Position numbers and translations under genes: made by a program
Shown here: positions 54,492 through 62,612 of the stretch, piece by piece
Numbering within the stretch: the stretch's first letter is position 1
Layout: the number at the start of each line of letters is the position of its first letter
The notes under the pieces: model-generated
Database searches by the model: none
What the model was told of the DNA's origin: nothing
Seen by the model: the letters and a program-made list of their open reading frames with translations, nothing else
Source of the DNA: an uncultured Monoglobus sp.
GTDB taxonomy: Bacteria; Bacillota; Clostridia; Monoglobales; Monoglobaceae
Reading direction: 5' to 3'
NCBI GenBank assembly: GCA_947630135.1
Contig: CANRGH010000001.1
Span: 214,065 to 278,064 of the forward strand
Length of the DNA stretch: 64,000 nucleotides

Positions 54492-57400
54492 ATGTATCGC
54501 AAGGTGTCAACCGAGCTTTCCTTTGTCGACAGAGAGAAGGAAGTCGTTGATTTTTGGAAGAAAAACGATATATTTAAAAAGAGTGTAAAGAACCGCGAGG
54601 GCGCGGAGATATACACGTTTTTTGACGGCCCGCCGACCGCCAACGGCAAGCCCCACATCGGCCACGTCCTGACCCGCGCGATCAAGGACCTGATCCCCAG
54701 GTACCGCACCATGAAGGGCTATCTGGTTGAGCGCAAGGCCGGCTGGGACACCCACGGCCTGCCGGTCGAGCTCGAGGTCGAGAAAAGCCTCGGCATCAGC
54801 GGCAAGCCCGAGATCGAGAAATACGGCGTTGAGGACTTTATCAAAAAGTGCAAGGACAGCGTTTTTGTGTACCAGAGCGACTGGGAGGAAATGAGCGACC
54901 GCGTCGGCTTCTGGGCTGACATGGACAACCCGTATGTGACGTACCACAACGACTATATCGAGTCGGTCTGGTGGGCTCTCAGGCAGATCTGGGACAAGGG
55001 TCTGCTCTATAAGGGCCACAAGATCATGCCCTACTGCCCCCGCTGCGGTACCGCGCTTTCGAGCCATGAGGTGGCGCAGGGCTATAAGGACGTTAAGGAA
55101 AACTCGGTTATTGCCAAGTTCCACATAAAGGACGCGCCCGAAAACGAGTATATCTTAGCGTGGACGACCACGCCGTGGACGCTGCCGTCCAACGTGGCGC
55201 TGTGCGTTAATCCGCACGAGACATACGTTAAGATCGACACGGGAGATCAGAAATACATTCTGGCCGAGGCTCTGCTTGAAAAGGTGATCGACGGCGAGTA
55301 CACGGTGCTTGAAAAGTATATCGGCACCGACCTTGTCGGCACGCACTACGACCCGCTCTTCGATTTCGCGGAGCCCGAGGGCGACGCCTACAGAGTGGTC
55401 GCCGACAACTATGTCACCATGGAGGACGGTACCGGAATAGTTCATATCGCTCCCGCCTTTGGTGAAGACGACAACCGCGTCGGCAAGGACTATGACCTGC
55501 CGTTTGTAAATCTGGTCAACTCTCAGGGCAAATTCATCGACGGCTGCGGCGACTGGTCGGGAATGTTCGTGAAGGACGCCGACAAGCTCATTATCCGCGA
55601 CCTCAAGGACAGAGATCTGGCGTTTGCCGTGATCCCGTTCGAGCACAGCTATCCCTTCTGCTGGAGATGCGACACTCCGCTGCTGTATTACGCCTGCGAC
55701 ACATGGTTCATCAAGATGACCGCCGTGCGCGACAATCTGCTCAAGAACAACGAGACGGTCAACTGGCTGCCGGACAACATCAAGCACGGCAGGTTCGGAA
55801 ATTTTCTTGAGAACATAATCGACTGGGGACTCTCGCGTTCAAGATACTGGGGAACCCCGCTGCCTATCTGGGAGTGCTCGTGCGGACACAAGCACGTTGT
55901 CGGCTCGATCGCCGAACTCAAAGAGATGGGAATAAACTGCCCCGACGACATCGAGCTCCACAAGCCCTATGTTGACGAGGTCAAACTCCGCTGCCCCGAG
56001 TGCGGCGGCGAGATGAAGCGCGTGCCCGAGGTTATCGACTGCTGGTTCGACTCCGGCTCAATGCCATTCGCGCAGCTCCATTATCCGTTTGAGAACAAGG
56101 AGCAGTTTGAAAAGCATTTCCCGGCCGACTTCATCAGCGAGGCTATTGATCAGACCAGAGGCTGGTTCTACACCCTTATGGCTATCTCAACCCTGCTGTT
56201 TGACAAGTCGCCGTATAAAAACGTAATAGTTATGGGCCATGTTCAGGATGAGCACGGCAAAAAGATGAGCAAGCACCTCGGCAACGTTATCGCGCCTATG
56301 GATATTCTGAACGACCAGGGCGCCGACGCGGTTCGCTGGTACTTCTACTCCAACTCCGCGCCGTGGCTGCCCAACAGGTTTTCCGCAAGAAACGTTTCGG
56401 AGTCGCAGCGCAAGTTCCTCGGCACTCTCTGGAACACCTACGCGTTCTATGTGCTGTATGCCGAGATCGACAAGTTCGATCCCACAAGGCACGAGCTTGA
56501 CCCGAAAAAGCTGTCGGTTATGGACAAGTGGATACTTTCCAAGCTGAACGGCGTTATCAAAGAGGTCGACGACAATCTGTTCAATTACAAGATCGTCGAG
56601 GCGACCCGCGCTATTTCCGAGTTCACCGACGAGCTGTCCAACTGGTACGTGCGCAGGAGCCGCGAGCGGTTCTGGGCGAGCGAGCTGAACGACGACAAGA
56701 TAAGCGCCTACATGACGCTCTATACCGTTCTGGTCGAGTTCTCGAAGGTTTGCGCGCCGTTCATTCCGTTTATGACCGAGCAGATCTATCAGAACCTCGT
56801 GCTTTCGGTCGACAAGGACGCGCCCGAGAGCGTTCACCTCTGCGACTATCCGAAGGTTCGCGAGGAGCTCAGCTTCCCCGAGATCGAGACCGATATGGAC
56901 GCGGTACGCAAGGTGGTAATTCTGGGCCGCGCCTGCCGCAACGAGGCGAACATCAAGAACAGACAGCCTCTCGGCAAGCTTTATATCCAGTCAAAGACCG
57001 AGATCAACCCCGATTATATCTACATCATTCTGGATGAGCTCAACATCAAAGAGGTCGAGTTTGTGGACGACGCGAGCGCGTTTATCGCCTACAAGTTCAA
57101 GCCCCAGATGAGGACCATGGGCCCCAAGTACGGACGGCTCATGCGCCCGATATTCGACGAGATCGCGAAGATGGACGGCGCGGAAGTCATGGCTGTGCTC
57201 AATTCGGGCGAGGCGCTGCGTCTCACGGTTCAGGATACCGACGTTGAGATATTCAAGGACGACGTGCTTATCGAGACCGAGCAGATGAACGGCCTCGTCA
57301 GCGACAGCGACGGCGGCTTCACCGTGATCCTTGACACCAACTTAAATGACGAGCTGATCGACGAGGGCTTCCTCAGAGAGATACTCAGCAAGATACAGAC

Positions 57401-57605
57401 CATGCGCAAGGAGTCGGGCTTTGAGGTTCAGGACAGGATAAATATCGGCTACAGCGGCGGAGAGAAGATCGACAATATAATCGAAAAATTCTCGGCCGAG
57501 ATCAAGGCCCAGGCCCTGGCGGACGCCATAACAAGCCCCGCGAGCGGCGGCAAGGAATGGAACATCAACGGCGAGAAGGTCACTATCTCGGTTGAAAAAG
57601 TATAA
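54492..57605 (+). CDS. ileS: Isoleucyl-tRNA synthetase, long (type 2) form
   Basis: IleRS charges and proofreads tRNA-Ile. The 1037-residue product has the HIGH motif PTANGKPHIGHVLTR near residue 45, the CP1 editing region (LAWTTTPWTLPSN, HIAPAFGEDDN), the variant KMSKH signature DEHGKKMSKHLGN near 600, and a C-terminal anticodon domain. The MYRKVSTELSFVDREKEV start and overall length match the eukaryote-like type 2 enzymes, a group commonly less sensitive to mupirocin. A GGAGGG site precedes the start. Confidence 0.96.
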   Translation: MYRKVSTELSFVDREKEVVDFWKKNDIFKKSVKNREGAEIYTFFDGPPTANGKPHIGHVLTRAIKDLIPRYRTMKGYLVERKAGWDTHGLPVELEVEKSLGISGKPEIEKYGVEDFIKKCKDSVFVYQSDWEEMSDRVGFWADMDNPYVTYHNDYIESVWWALRQIWDKGLLYKGHKIMPYCPRCGTALSSHEVAQGYKDVKENSVIAKFHIKDAPENEYILAWTTTPWTLPSNVALCVNPHETYVKIDTGDQKYILAEALLEKVIDGEYTVLEKYIGTDLVGTHYDPLFDFAEPEGDAYRVVADNYVTMEDGTGIVHIAPAFGEDDNRVGKDYDLPFVNLVNSQGKFIDGCGDWSGMFVKDADKLIIRDLKDRDLAFAVIPFEHSYPFCWRCDTPLLYYACDTWFIKMTAVRDNLLKNNETVNWLPDNIKHGRFGNFLENIIDWGLSRSRYWGTPLPIWECSCGHKHVVGSIAELKEMGINCPDDIELHKPYVDEVKLRCPECGGEMKRVPEVIDCWFDSGSMPFAQLHYPFENKEQFEKHFPADFISEAIDQTRGWFYTLMAISTLLFDKSPYKNVIVMGHVQDEHGKKMSKHLGNVIAPMDILNDQGADAVRWYFYSNSAPWLPNRFSARNVSESQRKFLGTLWNTYAFYVLYAEIDKFDPTRHELDPKKLSVMDKWILSKLNGVIKEVDDNLFNYKIVEATRAISEFTDELSNWYVRRSRERFWASELNDDKISAYMTLYTVLVEFSKVCAPFIPFMTEQIYQNLVLSVDKDAPESVHLCDYPKVREELSFPEIETDMDAVRKVVILGRACRNEANIKNRQPLGKLYIQSKTEINPDYIYIILDELNIKEVEFVDDASAFIAYKFKPQMRTMGPKYGRLMRPIFDEIAKMDGAEVMAVLNSGEALRLTVQDTDVEIFKDDVLIETEQMNGLVSDSDGGFTVILDTNLNDELIDEGFLREILSKIQTMRKESGFEVQDRINIGYSGGEKIDNIIEKFSAEIKAQALADAITSPASGGKEWNINGEKVTISVEKV

Positions 57606-57608
57606 GAC

Positions 57609-57646
57609 AGGCCGCGCGGCAGTTGTGCCGCGCGGCCTCTTTTTTA
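57609..57646 (+). terminator. Terminator of ileS
   Basis: AGGCCGCGCGGCA pairs perfectly with TGCCGCGCGGCCT around GTTG, followed by CTTTTTTATT. Confidence 0.95.
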
Positions 57647-57660
57647 TTATCATCACAACT

Positions 57661-57694
57661 AAACGCCTTGCCGCGTCAAAGCGGGAAGGCGTTT
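57661..57694. terminator. Hairpin between ileS and the SIR2 gene
   Basis: AAACGCCTT (57661-57669) pairs with AAGGCGTTT (57686-57694) and CCGC with GCGG inside, closing on GTCAAA. It lies four bases from the SIR2 stop codon. Runs of T at both ends suggest a bidirectional terminator that ends the three-gene island. Confidence 0.6.
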
Positions 57695-57697
57695 TTC

Positions 57698-58999
57698 TTA
57701 ATAAGCACTGCCGATTTCTCTGATCAAACCGGGAATTTCATCTATCGTTGTCCAAATAGGCTTAATTCCATGCTTTTCCCAATAGTTTGTCTGGGAGGCA
57801 ACAAGATATTCAATAAACAATCTTTCATACCCAAAATGTTTGTATTCTTCATTCTTTTTGTCTTTTATTTGCTCCTCAAAAATATTCTTCAAGTATTTAT
57901 CTTCATATTTTTTTGCGACTTGTTCCGCATCCAGTTCTTTATCATCGACTATATATTCGTTTTTCTTAATTTTTTTATTTATCTTTTTCTTTATATCTTT
58001 TATAGCAAACATCTTTAATGCTTCATTACACACATTTCTGATAATTTCATCAATGGTAAATATTATATATGTATTTTTAACGTTTTTGCTATTCTTCATA
58101 ATCCGTCTGAAATTATAGTCAAGGGCGGAAAATCCCACAAATAAACACGGTTTTTCAAGCATCGCTTTTGCCTGCACGGTGTTTTGCCACATATATTCTG
58201 TCTTCTCCATGTTGCGGTAGCTGCTTTCGGTAAGTATTATCTCGTCCGAAATATCATCCCTATTAATAACATTGATTTTTCCGTGAACATGGGCGACGTT
58301 TATTTTTCCATCTTTAGGACGGATATCCTTATCGGTGTAAGAAATTGACACAATGTTTTCAGCCGGGACATTAGCTTTTTTCTCAAGACAAAGCTCAATG
58401 CAGTTGTCGTAGTTATAAGTCAGAACCTCATAGGTCTTTTCCGTGTCGTACATTCTTTTAATTATATCCACTATTGCTTCAATGGTGGAACCATCATATT
58501 TTTTGATGAGTCTTCTGTCAAACGCAGCCTCACTCATACGGAGACAGTCAGCGACAAGCTCAGTAACTCTATATTTTGCAAGTTTATTATTAATGGCTTC
58601 GTCGGTCCCGCCCGTTCTATCGCGTATCGTATTTAAGACATACTCCGCAATCTCAAGCATATCCCTGCCGAAAAAAACATCACTGTATCCTTTATCCAAT
58701 CCTTTTTCCCATTTCTCTTTAGCTGTTGATGATTCAGATATTATACCGCTGATGGTTTTCGTCCGTTTTTCGTCTTCATCCATTAAAAAATCATCGGTAT
58801 CATTTAAAAATAGAATTTCCCGTCCGATAGCTCTGGAAAGCAATTCAACCCATGTGGGGAAGCCTATTGAGACAGTAACGCCCGCACCGATTATGAACTC
58901 CAATGGATTTCCTTCATTTAGCTTGTTTGTTAAGCCTTGGATATTTTTGTTATTTTCTTCTAATAAATCTGTTGTAAGAAGTTTTTTAAGTTCAAGCAT
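57698..58999 (-). CDS. SIR2-like (SIR2_2-type) probable NADase
   Basis: The 433-residue protein carries SIR2 motifs in order: the NAD-binding loop FIIGAGVTVSIGFPTW (about residues 35-50), TYNYDNCIEL (about 198), the catalytic-type histidine in AHVHGKIN (about 236) and LFVGFSALDYNF (about 295). This matches the SIR2_2 branch found in phage-defence proteins (DSR1/2, Thoeris ThsA, SIR2-HerA), where it destroys NAD+. The C-terminal 135 residues are lysine/glutamate-rich and unassigned. Start and upstream stop are three bases apart and share the GGGAGATTAAAA site, so it is translationally coupled to the large protease-like gene. Base composition is AT-rich unlike ileS. Confidence 0.9.
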   Translation of the reverse strand: MLELKKLLTTDLLEENNKNIQGLTNKLNEGNPLEFIIGAGVTVSIGFPTWVELLSRAIGREILFLNDTDDFLMDEDEKRTKTISGIISESSTAKEKWEKGLDKGYSDVFFGRDMLEIAEYVLNTIRDRTGGTDEAINNKLAKYRVTELVADCLRMSEAAFDRRLIKKYDGSTIEAIVDIIKRMYDTEKTYEVLTYNYDNCIELCLEKKANVPAENIVSISYTDKDIRPKDGKINVAHVHGKINVINRDDISDEIILTESSYRNMEKTEYMWQNTVQAKAMLEKPCLFVGFSALDYNFRRIMKNSKNVKNTYIIFTIDEIIRNVCNEALKMFAIKDIKKKINKKIKKNEYIVDDKELDAEQVAKKYEDKYLKNIFEEQIKDKKNEEYKHFGYERLFIEYLVASQTNYWEKHGIKPIWTTIDEIPGLIREIGSAY

Positions 59000-59002
59000 T
59001 TT

Positions 59003-62000
59003 TTAATCTCCCGCAAAATTCCGCCATAAATTAATAATATCAAATATTGAGCTGTTACAAAGCTTGTCCATGTCCTTAAGATCCTTGTATTTACCATAAT
59101 CTTTGTATCTTGTATCTTCTTCAATGGCTTTTAAGCATGAGCTTATATATCTTTCAATAGGTTCACTGTAATATTCATGGTTTTTATACTCTTCTGTAAT
59201 AAGGTTGATCCGGTCAATTATTAGATCCGCGTTAATACAGCCGTTTTTTACGGCAACGCTGCCTATTAAATCATTATCCGCATAATTTTTGAATTTGACG
59301 CGTATTTCATTTTGTTGTTTATCATTGAGCGGACCGGTAATTTTGTAATGCAGCTTTAAGTTAACCCCCAAACGCAATATCGTGGTGATATTATAAGGAA
59401 AAGTTCTGTCAATATCCCAAGACTGATACACGAAACTAAAAATAAAATCCGACAAAGTTGCCTTAAGAATTACCAGCGACATACAGTCCGCGTAGCACTC
59501 ACACAGTACCTCCATTATAATATTTGACATTTGATAATAACTGAGTATACCATATTCACTCAATTTATGATTTTTTTGCAATTTATGATTTTTTTGCAAT
59601 TGATGATTTTTTTGATCATAACTTTCAAATTCATTTTCATATCTTTCTAACGCGTTAAGCCCCAAAGGAGATTTCAGCGCCGTAAAAATCTTATGAAGCA
59701 ATGTCTTAAATCCGTTGCTGATTTTCTCCGGAACTGTCTGCTCTTTTCTGTAAAAATCTATTATGGAAAGCATGTCATAATACACAAGTTGTTGATACCT
59801 GTCGCATATATTTCTTGTGTCAACTAAATAAGTGTATAGCTTATATAATGTATCATACATTTCCATGCACACTGCATCATAAAAACAATTTTCCCTATTC
59901 TTTAAATACTCTATTTCATGAAGCATGTGCTTGTCTATTAAACTTACAGCATTATTAATTGAGTTTCTGTAATAAATGCTATTGCTTTCCTCATTCTTAT
60001 CTTTAACCCACTCATTTACTTGATCATCAGTAAGCTCTCTTAGTTTTTTCAAAATGTTATTCTGAAACCTTTTGGTAAGCCTAGACATATATTTCGATAC
60101 TTTGTCTATTTTTCCTTCTTGTAGTCTATCTTTTTCAGGAATTGTTTCACGACTTATTATTTCCGAAAGAGTATGAACTATATATCGGCGTATTGCATCA
60201 ACAAGCATTTTATATCGTTTTATACGCTGTTTTTTCCCTATGCAATGAAAACATTCATGAGCAAGCTCGAGGAGCGTTCCCTTAAAATCAAACAAGCATA
60301 CCTCCGGCAAAGTTATCACATAAAGATGGTTATATCCTGTTTCATTATTTAAAAACGAAAATATCTCTGTGACCTGAGTAATGTCACATCCGCCGCTCAC
60401 GACAACAAAGGCGTAATTTTTGCTGTTTTTTCCTTCTGTTGTTTCCACAAGCTTATTTATAAATTGGTTATAACTGAACAAAAGCTTTGTCAGCGAGCCG
60501 ATAGACGGATGGCTCATAGATCTTCCCTCAATAAAACTTCTGTCAGAGCGTGACAAATCACCGATGTATGTGCCTATGTAGTTTCTGAAACGATCAATTG
60601 CCGAAAGCATATAATCAATTTTATAGGCATATTCGCCGCGTTCAATCATTTCAATACTAAATTCATCATTGTCATTCTCATCGGAACCTTTGTTTTTATT
60701 TTCGGTTGTAAAACTGTTATACAACTTTTCTATATTATTCATGCAAATATTCAGATTTGCAAAAAACGCATTAAAGGCGTTGCCGATAATACTTTTTATT
60801 TCAAAACCATGGTCGGTAAGAACAAGGTTGTCATACGCCTTGATCAACTGTTTTACCGCAACAACATTTCTGTAGGATATGCCATACTTGAGTGTGAAGT
60901 TTGAAAATTTTTCGACGTCATTTTTAAAGCTCTCCGAATAACCGCTGCCTGCCGGGGCGTTAAGCCGATCTTCGACACGCGGAAAACTACTCGGCAGATT
61001 TTCGATCGGCATCGGGATCATAGCCACGCTTTGAATTGTCGCTATATTATGCAAATTATGTTTTATACTAAACGGAAAATGATCTTTTTCACTCGTATCA
61101 TCAGCCATATACAACGCCATGTATGCATATATCGGCAAATTGAGTTCAATAATTACATCAGTGTTTCCGAATACGCTGAAAGCGTTTCCAAATGCTTTGA
61201 TTTGATTATTGTTTGTGTTAACGGTCACACCAGGTTCAAATTTAATATCTAATCTTTTGCACAAGCATTTAACTCTGTCTTTAATATATGCTGCAAATTC
61301 ACCGACATTTATATTATTGCGCAACGCAAAAGAAACCGCAAATTTTCTCGGTGTTATGTTTTTACCATTTTTCAGCGCGGTTTTAACCTCGTCTATGTTT
61401 TTGAATATATTATTTTTAAATCCGGTGATTGTGTAAGAGTCTGAAATTAAGTTTTCATCAGAAGACGTTGACTTTCCCAGACGGCGTATTGCCTCGTCAA
61501 CACGTCTAAAATCATCAACTCGAAAGAGAATAATAATATCAGAATAACCAATTGAAAAATAAATGCCGCAATTTAATTTTCTTGTTTCGGATTTAGACAC
61601 ACTATCGGGGGATATTTTATTCGCAATCTCATTTATTATATCCCGCACACTGTATTTTCGCACTGCTTGCTCGGATAAATGAATAAGCGAGCAGGCAACC
61701 AAAGGATACTTAATTTGTTGTTTCGCTCCACCTTTATCCTTATTCTTTAGATCGTCATATACAAAGCCGTATTTAACCAACTCCTCTTTTTGATCTGCCT
61801 CAGGCTCACATGCTCTGAGAGTATATATATCCAAAAGGTTATCTTCAAGACTAATTTCTCCCTGCTTTTCTTCAACGCTTGTCGGCAAAAAGTCGGACCA
61901 TTTGCTTACACAGTTGATTTCTAATCCGTCGTAATGGCCGAAAATGGTATAACCAAAGTTTTCTTTATCTGTATGTATTGGTATTTGCTCACGTTTTTTT

Positions 62001-62080
62001 AATGTGACCAAGATGCCTGAAAACTCAGTTATTTCCGAATTTTTGTCATCTTTCTGAACATTTGGTGTGGTATTAGTCAT
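59003..62080 (-). CDS. Large protein with HExxH and ExxAD motifs (putative gluzincin), partner of SIR2
   Basis: The 1025-residue product is not a family I can name. Near residue 607 it has LLELAHECFHCIGKKQR, a helix with the zinc-protease HExxH motif, and near residue 862 VLCECYADCMSL, whose ExxAD fits the third zinc ligand of gluzincins. Upstream, three segments share a Gly-x-x-Asp-hydrophobic pattern (FGHYDGLEIN near 48, IGYSDIIILF near 178, FGNTDVIIEL near 306), suggestive of repeated ferredoxin-like sensor domains. No signal peptide or membrane helix, so it is cytoplasmic. Start at 62080 is chosen for GGGAGGA six bases upstream; a reading seven residues longer has no site. Coding is very AT-rich (14 G/C in bases 59521-59580). 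Protease activity is inferred. Confidence 0.8.
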   Translation of the reverse strand: MTNTTPNVQKDDKNSEITEFSGILVTLKKREQIPIHTDKENFGYTIFGHYDGLEINCVSKWSDFLPTSVEEKQGEISLEDNLLDIYTLRACEPEADQKEELVKYGFVYDDLKNKDKGGAKQQIKYPLVACSLIHLSEQAVRKYSVRDIINEIANKISPDSVSKSETRKLNCGIYFSIGYSDIIILFRVDDFRRVDEAIRRLGKSTSSDENLISDSYTITGFKNNIFKNIDEVKTALKNGKNITPRKFAVSFALRNNINVGEFAAYIKDRVKCLCKRLDIKFEPGVTVNTNNNQIKAFGNAFSVFGNTDVIIELNLPIYAYMALYMADDTSEKDHFPFSIKHNLHNIATIQSVAMIPMPIENLPSSFPRVEDRLNAPAGSGYSESFKNDVEKFSNFTLKYGISYRNVVAVKQLIKAYDNLVLTDHGFEIKSIIGNAFNAFFANLNICMNNIEKLYNSFTTENKNKGSDENDNDEFSIEMIERGEYAYKIDYMLSAIDRFRNYIGTYIGDLSRSDRSFIEGRSMSHPSIGSLTKLLFSYNQFINKLVETTEGKNSKNYAFVVVSGGCDITQVTEIFSFLNNETGYNHLYVITLPEVCLFDFKGTLLELAHECFHCIGKKQRIKRYKMLVDAIRRYIVHTLSEIISRETIPEKDRLQEGKIDKVSKYMSRLTKRFQNNILKKLRELTDDQVNEWVKDKNEESNSIYYRNSINNAVSLIDKHMLHEIEYLKNRENCFYDAVCMEMYDTLYKLYTYLVDTRNICDRYQQLVYYDMLSIIDFYRKEQTVPEKISNGFKTLLHKIFTALKSPLGLNALERYENEFESYDQKNHQLQKNHKLQKNHKLSEYGILSYYQMSNIIMEVLCECYADCMSLVILKATLSDFIFSFVYQSWDIDRTFPYNITTILRLGVNLKLHYKITGPLNDKQQNEIRVKFKNYADNDLIGSVAVKNGCINADLIIDRINLITEEYKNHEYYSEPIERYISSCLKAIEEDTRYKDYGKYKDLKDMDKLCNSSIFDIINLWRNFAGD
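59561..59614 (-). repeat. 18-bp triplicate in the large gene (QKNHKL repeats)
   Basis: CAATTTATGATTTTTTTG occurs at 59561 and 59579 exactly and at 59597 with one change, encoding three consecutive copies of QKNHKL or QKNHQL. The unit keeps the reading frame. It lies between the two putative metal-binding motifs. Confidence 0.92.
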
Positions 62081-62103
62081 TATTTGTCCTCCCGTGGCCA
62101 TTT

Positions 62104-62138
62104 AAGCGCCGTAAGACTTTTTTAGACTTACGGCGCTT
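62104..62138. repeat. 12-bp stem hairpin between the small gene and the large gene
   Basis: AAGCGCCGTAAG (62104-62115) pairs perfectly with CTTACGGCGCTT (62127-62138). On the transcribed strand no T-run follows, so partial attenuation or mRNA processing is more likely than full termination. Confidence 0.75.
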
Positions 62139-62141
62139 TAA

Positions 62142-62345
62142 TTATTCAAAAATTTTGTTAGCAGCTTCGCCGGCACTGAAATTTCTTGGCGAAATAACAT
62201 TATGTCGCCGTGCAGGAATAGGCACCGGTCTGTTTTTTGCAAAACCCGCCTGATGCTCTATAACAGTGCAAAAATTCTCTGCTTCATGACCTCTTTCAGC
62301 TGCTACACTAATTTTAATTTTTGTATTATTTAAGTCTAAATTCAT
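62142..62345 (-). CDS. Small 67-aa protein, first gene of the SIR2 island
   Basis: I do not recognise this protein. It begins MNLDLNNTKIKISVAAERGH, a short basic and polar chain with one cysteine, no hydrophobic segment, and a proline/arginine-rich middle (KNRPVPIPARRHNVISPRN). The ATG at 62345 has GAGGT seven bases upstream; an ATG 12 codons earlier lacks a site. A consensus promoter stands directly in front, so this is the first gene transcribed. Possible roles are an inhibitor of, or a substrate or trigger for, the downstream protease-like protein; none is shown. Confidence 0.6.
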   Translation of the reverse strand: MNLDLNNTKIKISVAAERGHEAENFCTVIEHQAGFAKNRPVPIPARRHNVISPRNFSAGEAANKIFE

Positions 62346-62372
62346 ATCATATACCTCATAGGACGAAATCAA

Positions 62373-62401
62373 GTGTATCACACTTCGGTTTTTTTGTCAA
62401 G
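62373..62401 (-). promoter_or_regulatory. Consensus promoter of the SIR2 island
   Basis: TTGACA (62396-62401) and TACACT (62373-62378) on the minus strand, 17-base spacing, 28 bases ahead of the small gene. Confidence 0.85.
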
Positions 62402-62521
62402 GGATTTTTGAAATCAAATGCCAATCTTATTATTAGCATTCAATATTAAATTATTCATTGACATTGTAAATGGTTTGCAAATGGTTAAAAAAATTTTAAT
62501 AAAAAATTTTTCATTATGACG

Positions 62522-62575
62522 CAAAAAACCGAAGCGGTGGGGGCGCGGGGTTGGCGCGCCCCTCCCACTTGCTTC
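62522..62575 (-). terminator. Terminator of the right-edge surface protein gene
   Basis: On the minus strand a stem with GGGCGCG/CGCGCCC core and GAAGC/GCTTC outer pairs is followed by GGTTTTTTGCG. A smaller TTCGGC/GCCGAA hairpin (62582-62601) lies between it and the stop codon. The remaining AT-rich gap to 62401 holds nothing I recognise. Confidence 0.75.
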
Positions 62576-62612
62576 GTTATGTTCGGCTTTGTTGGGCCGA
62601 AATTTTTAAATT

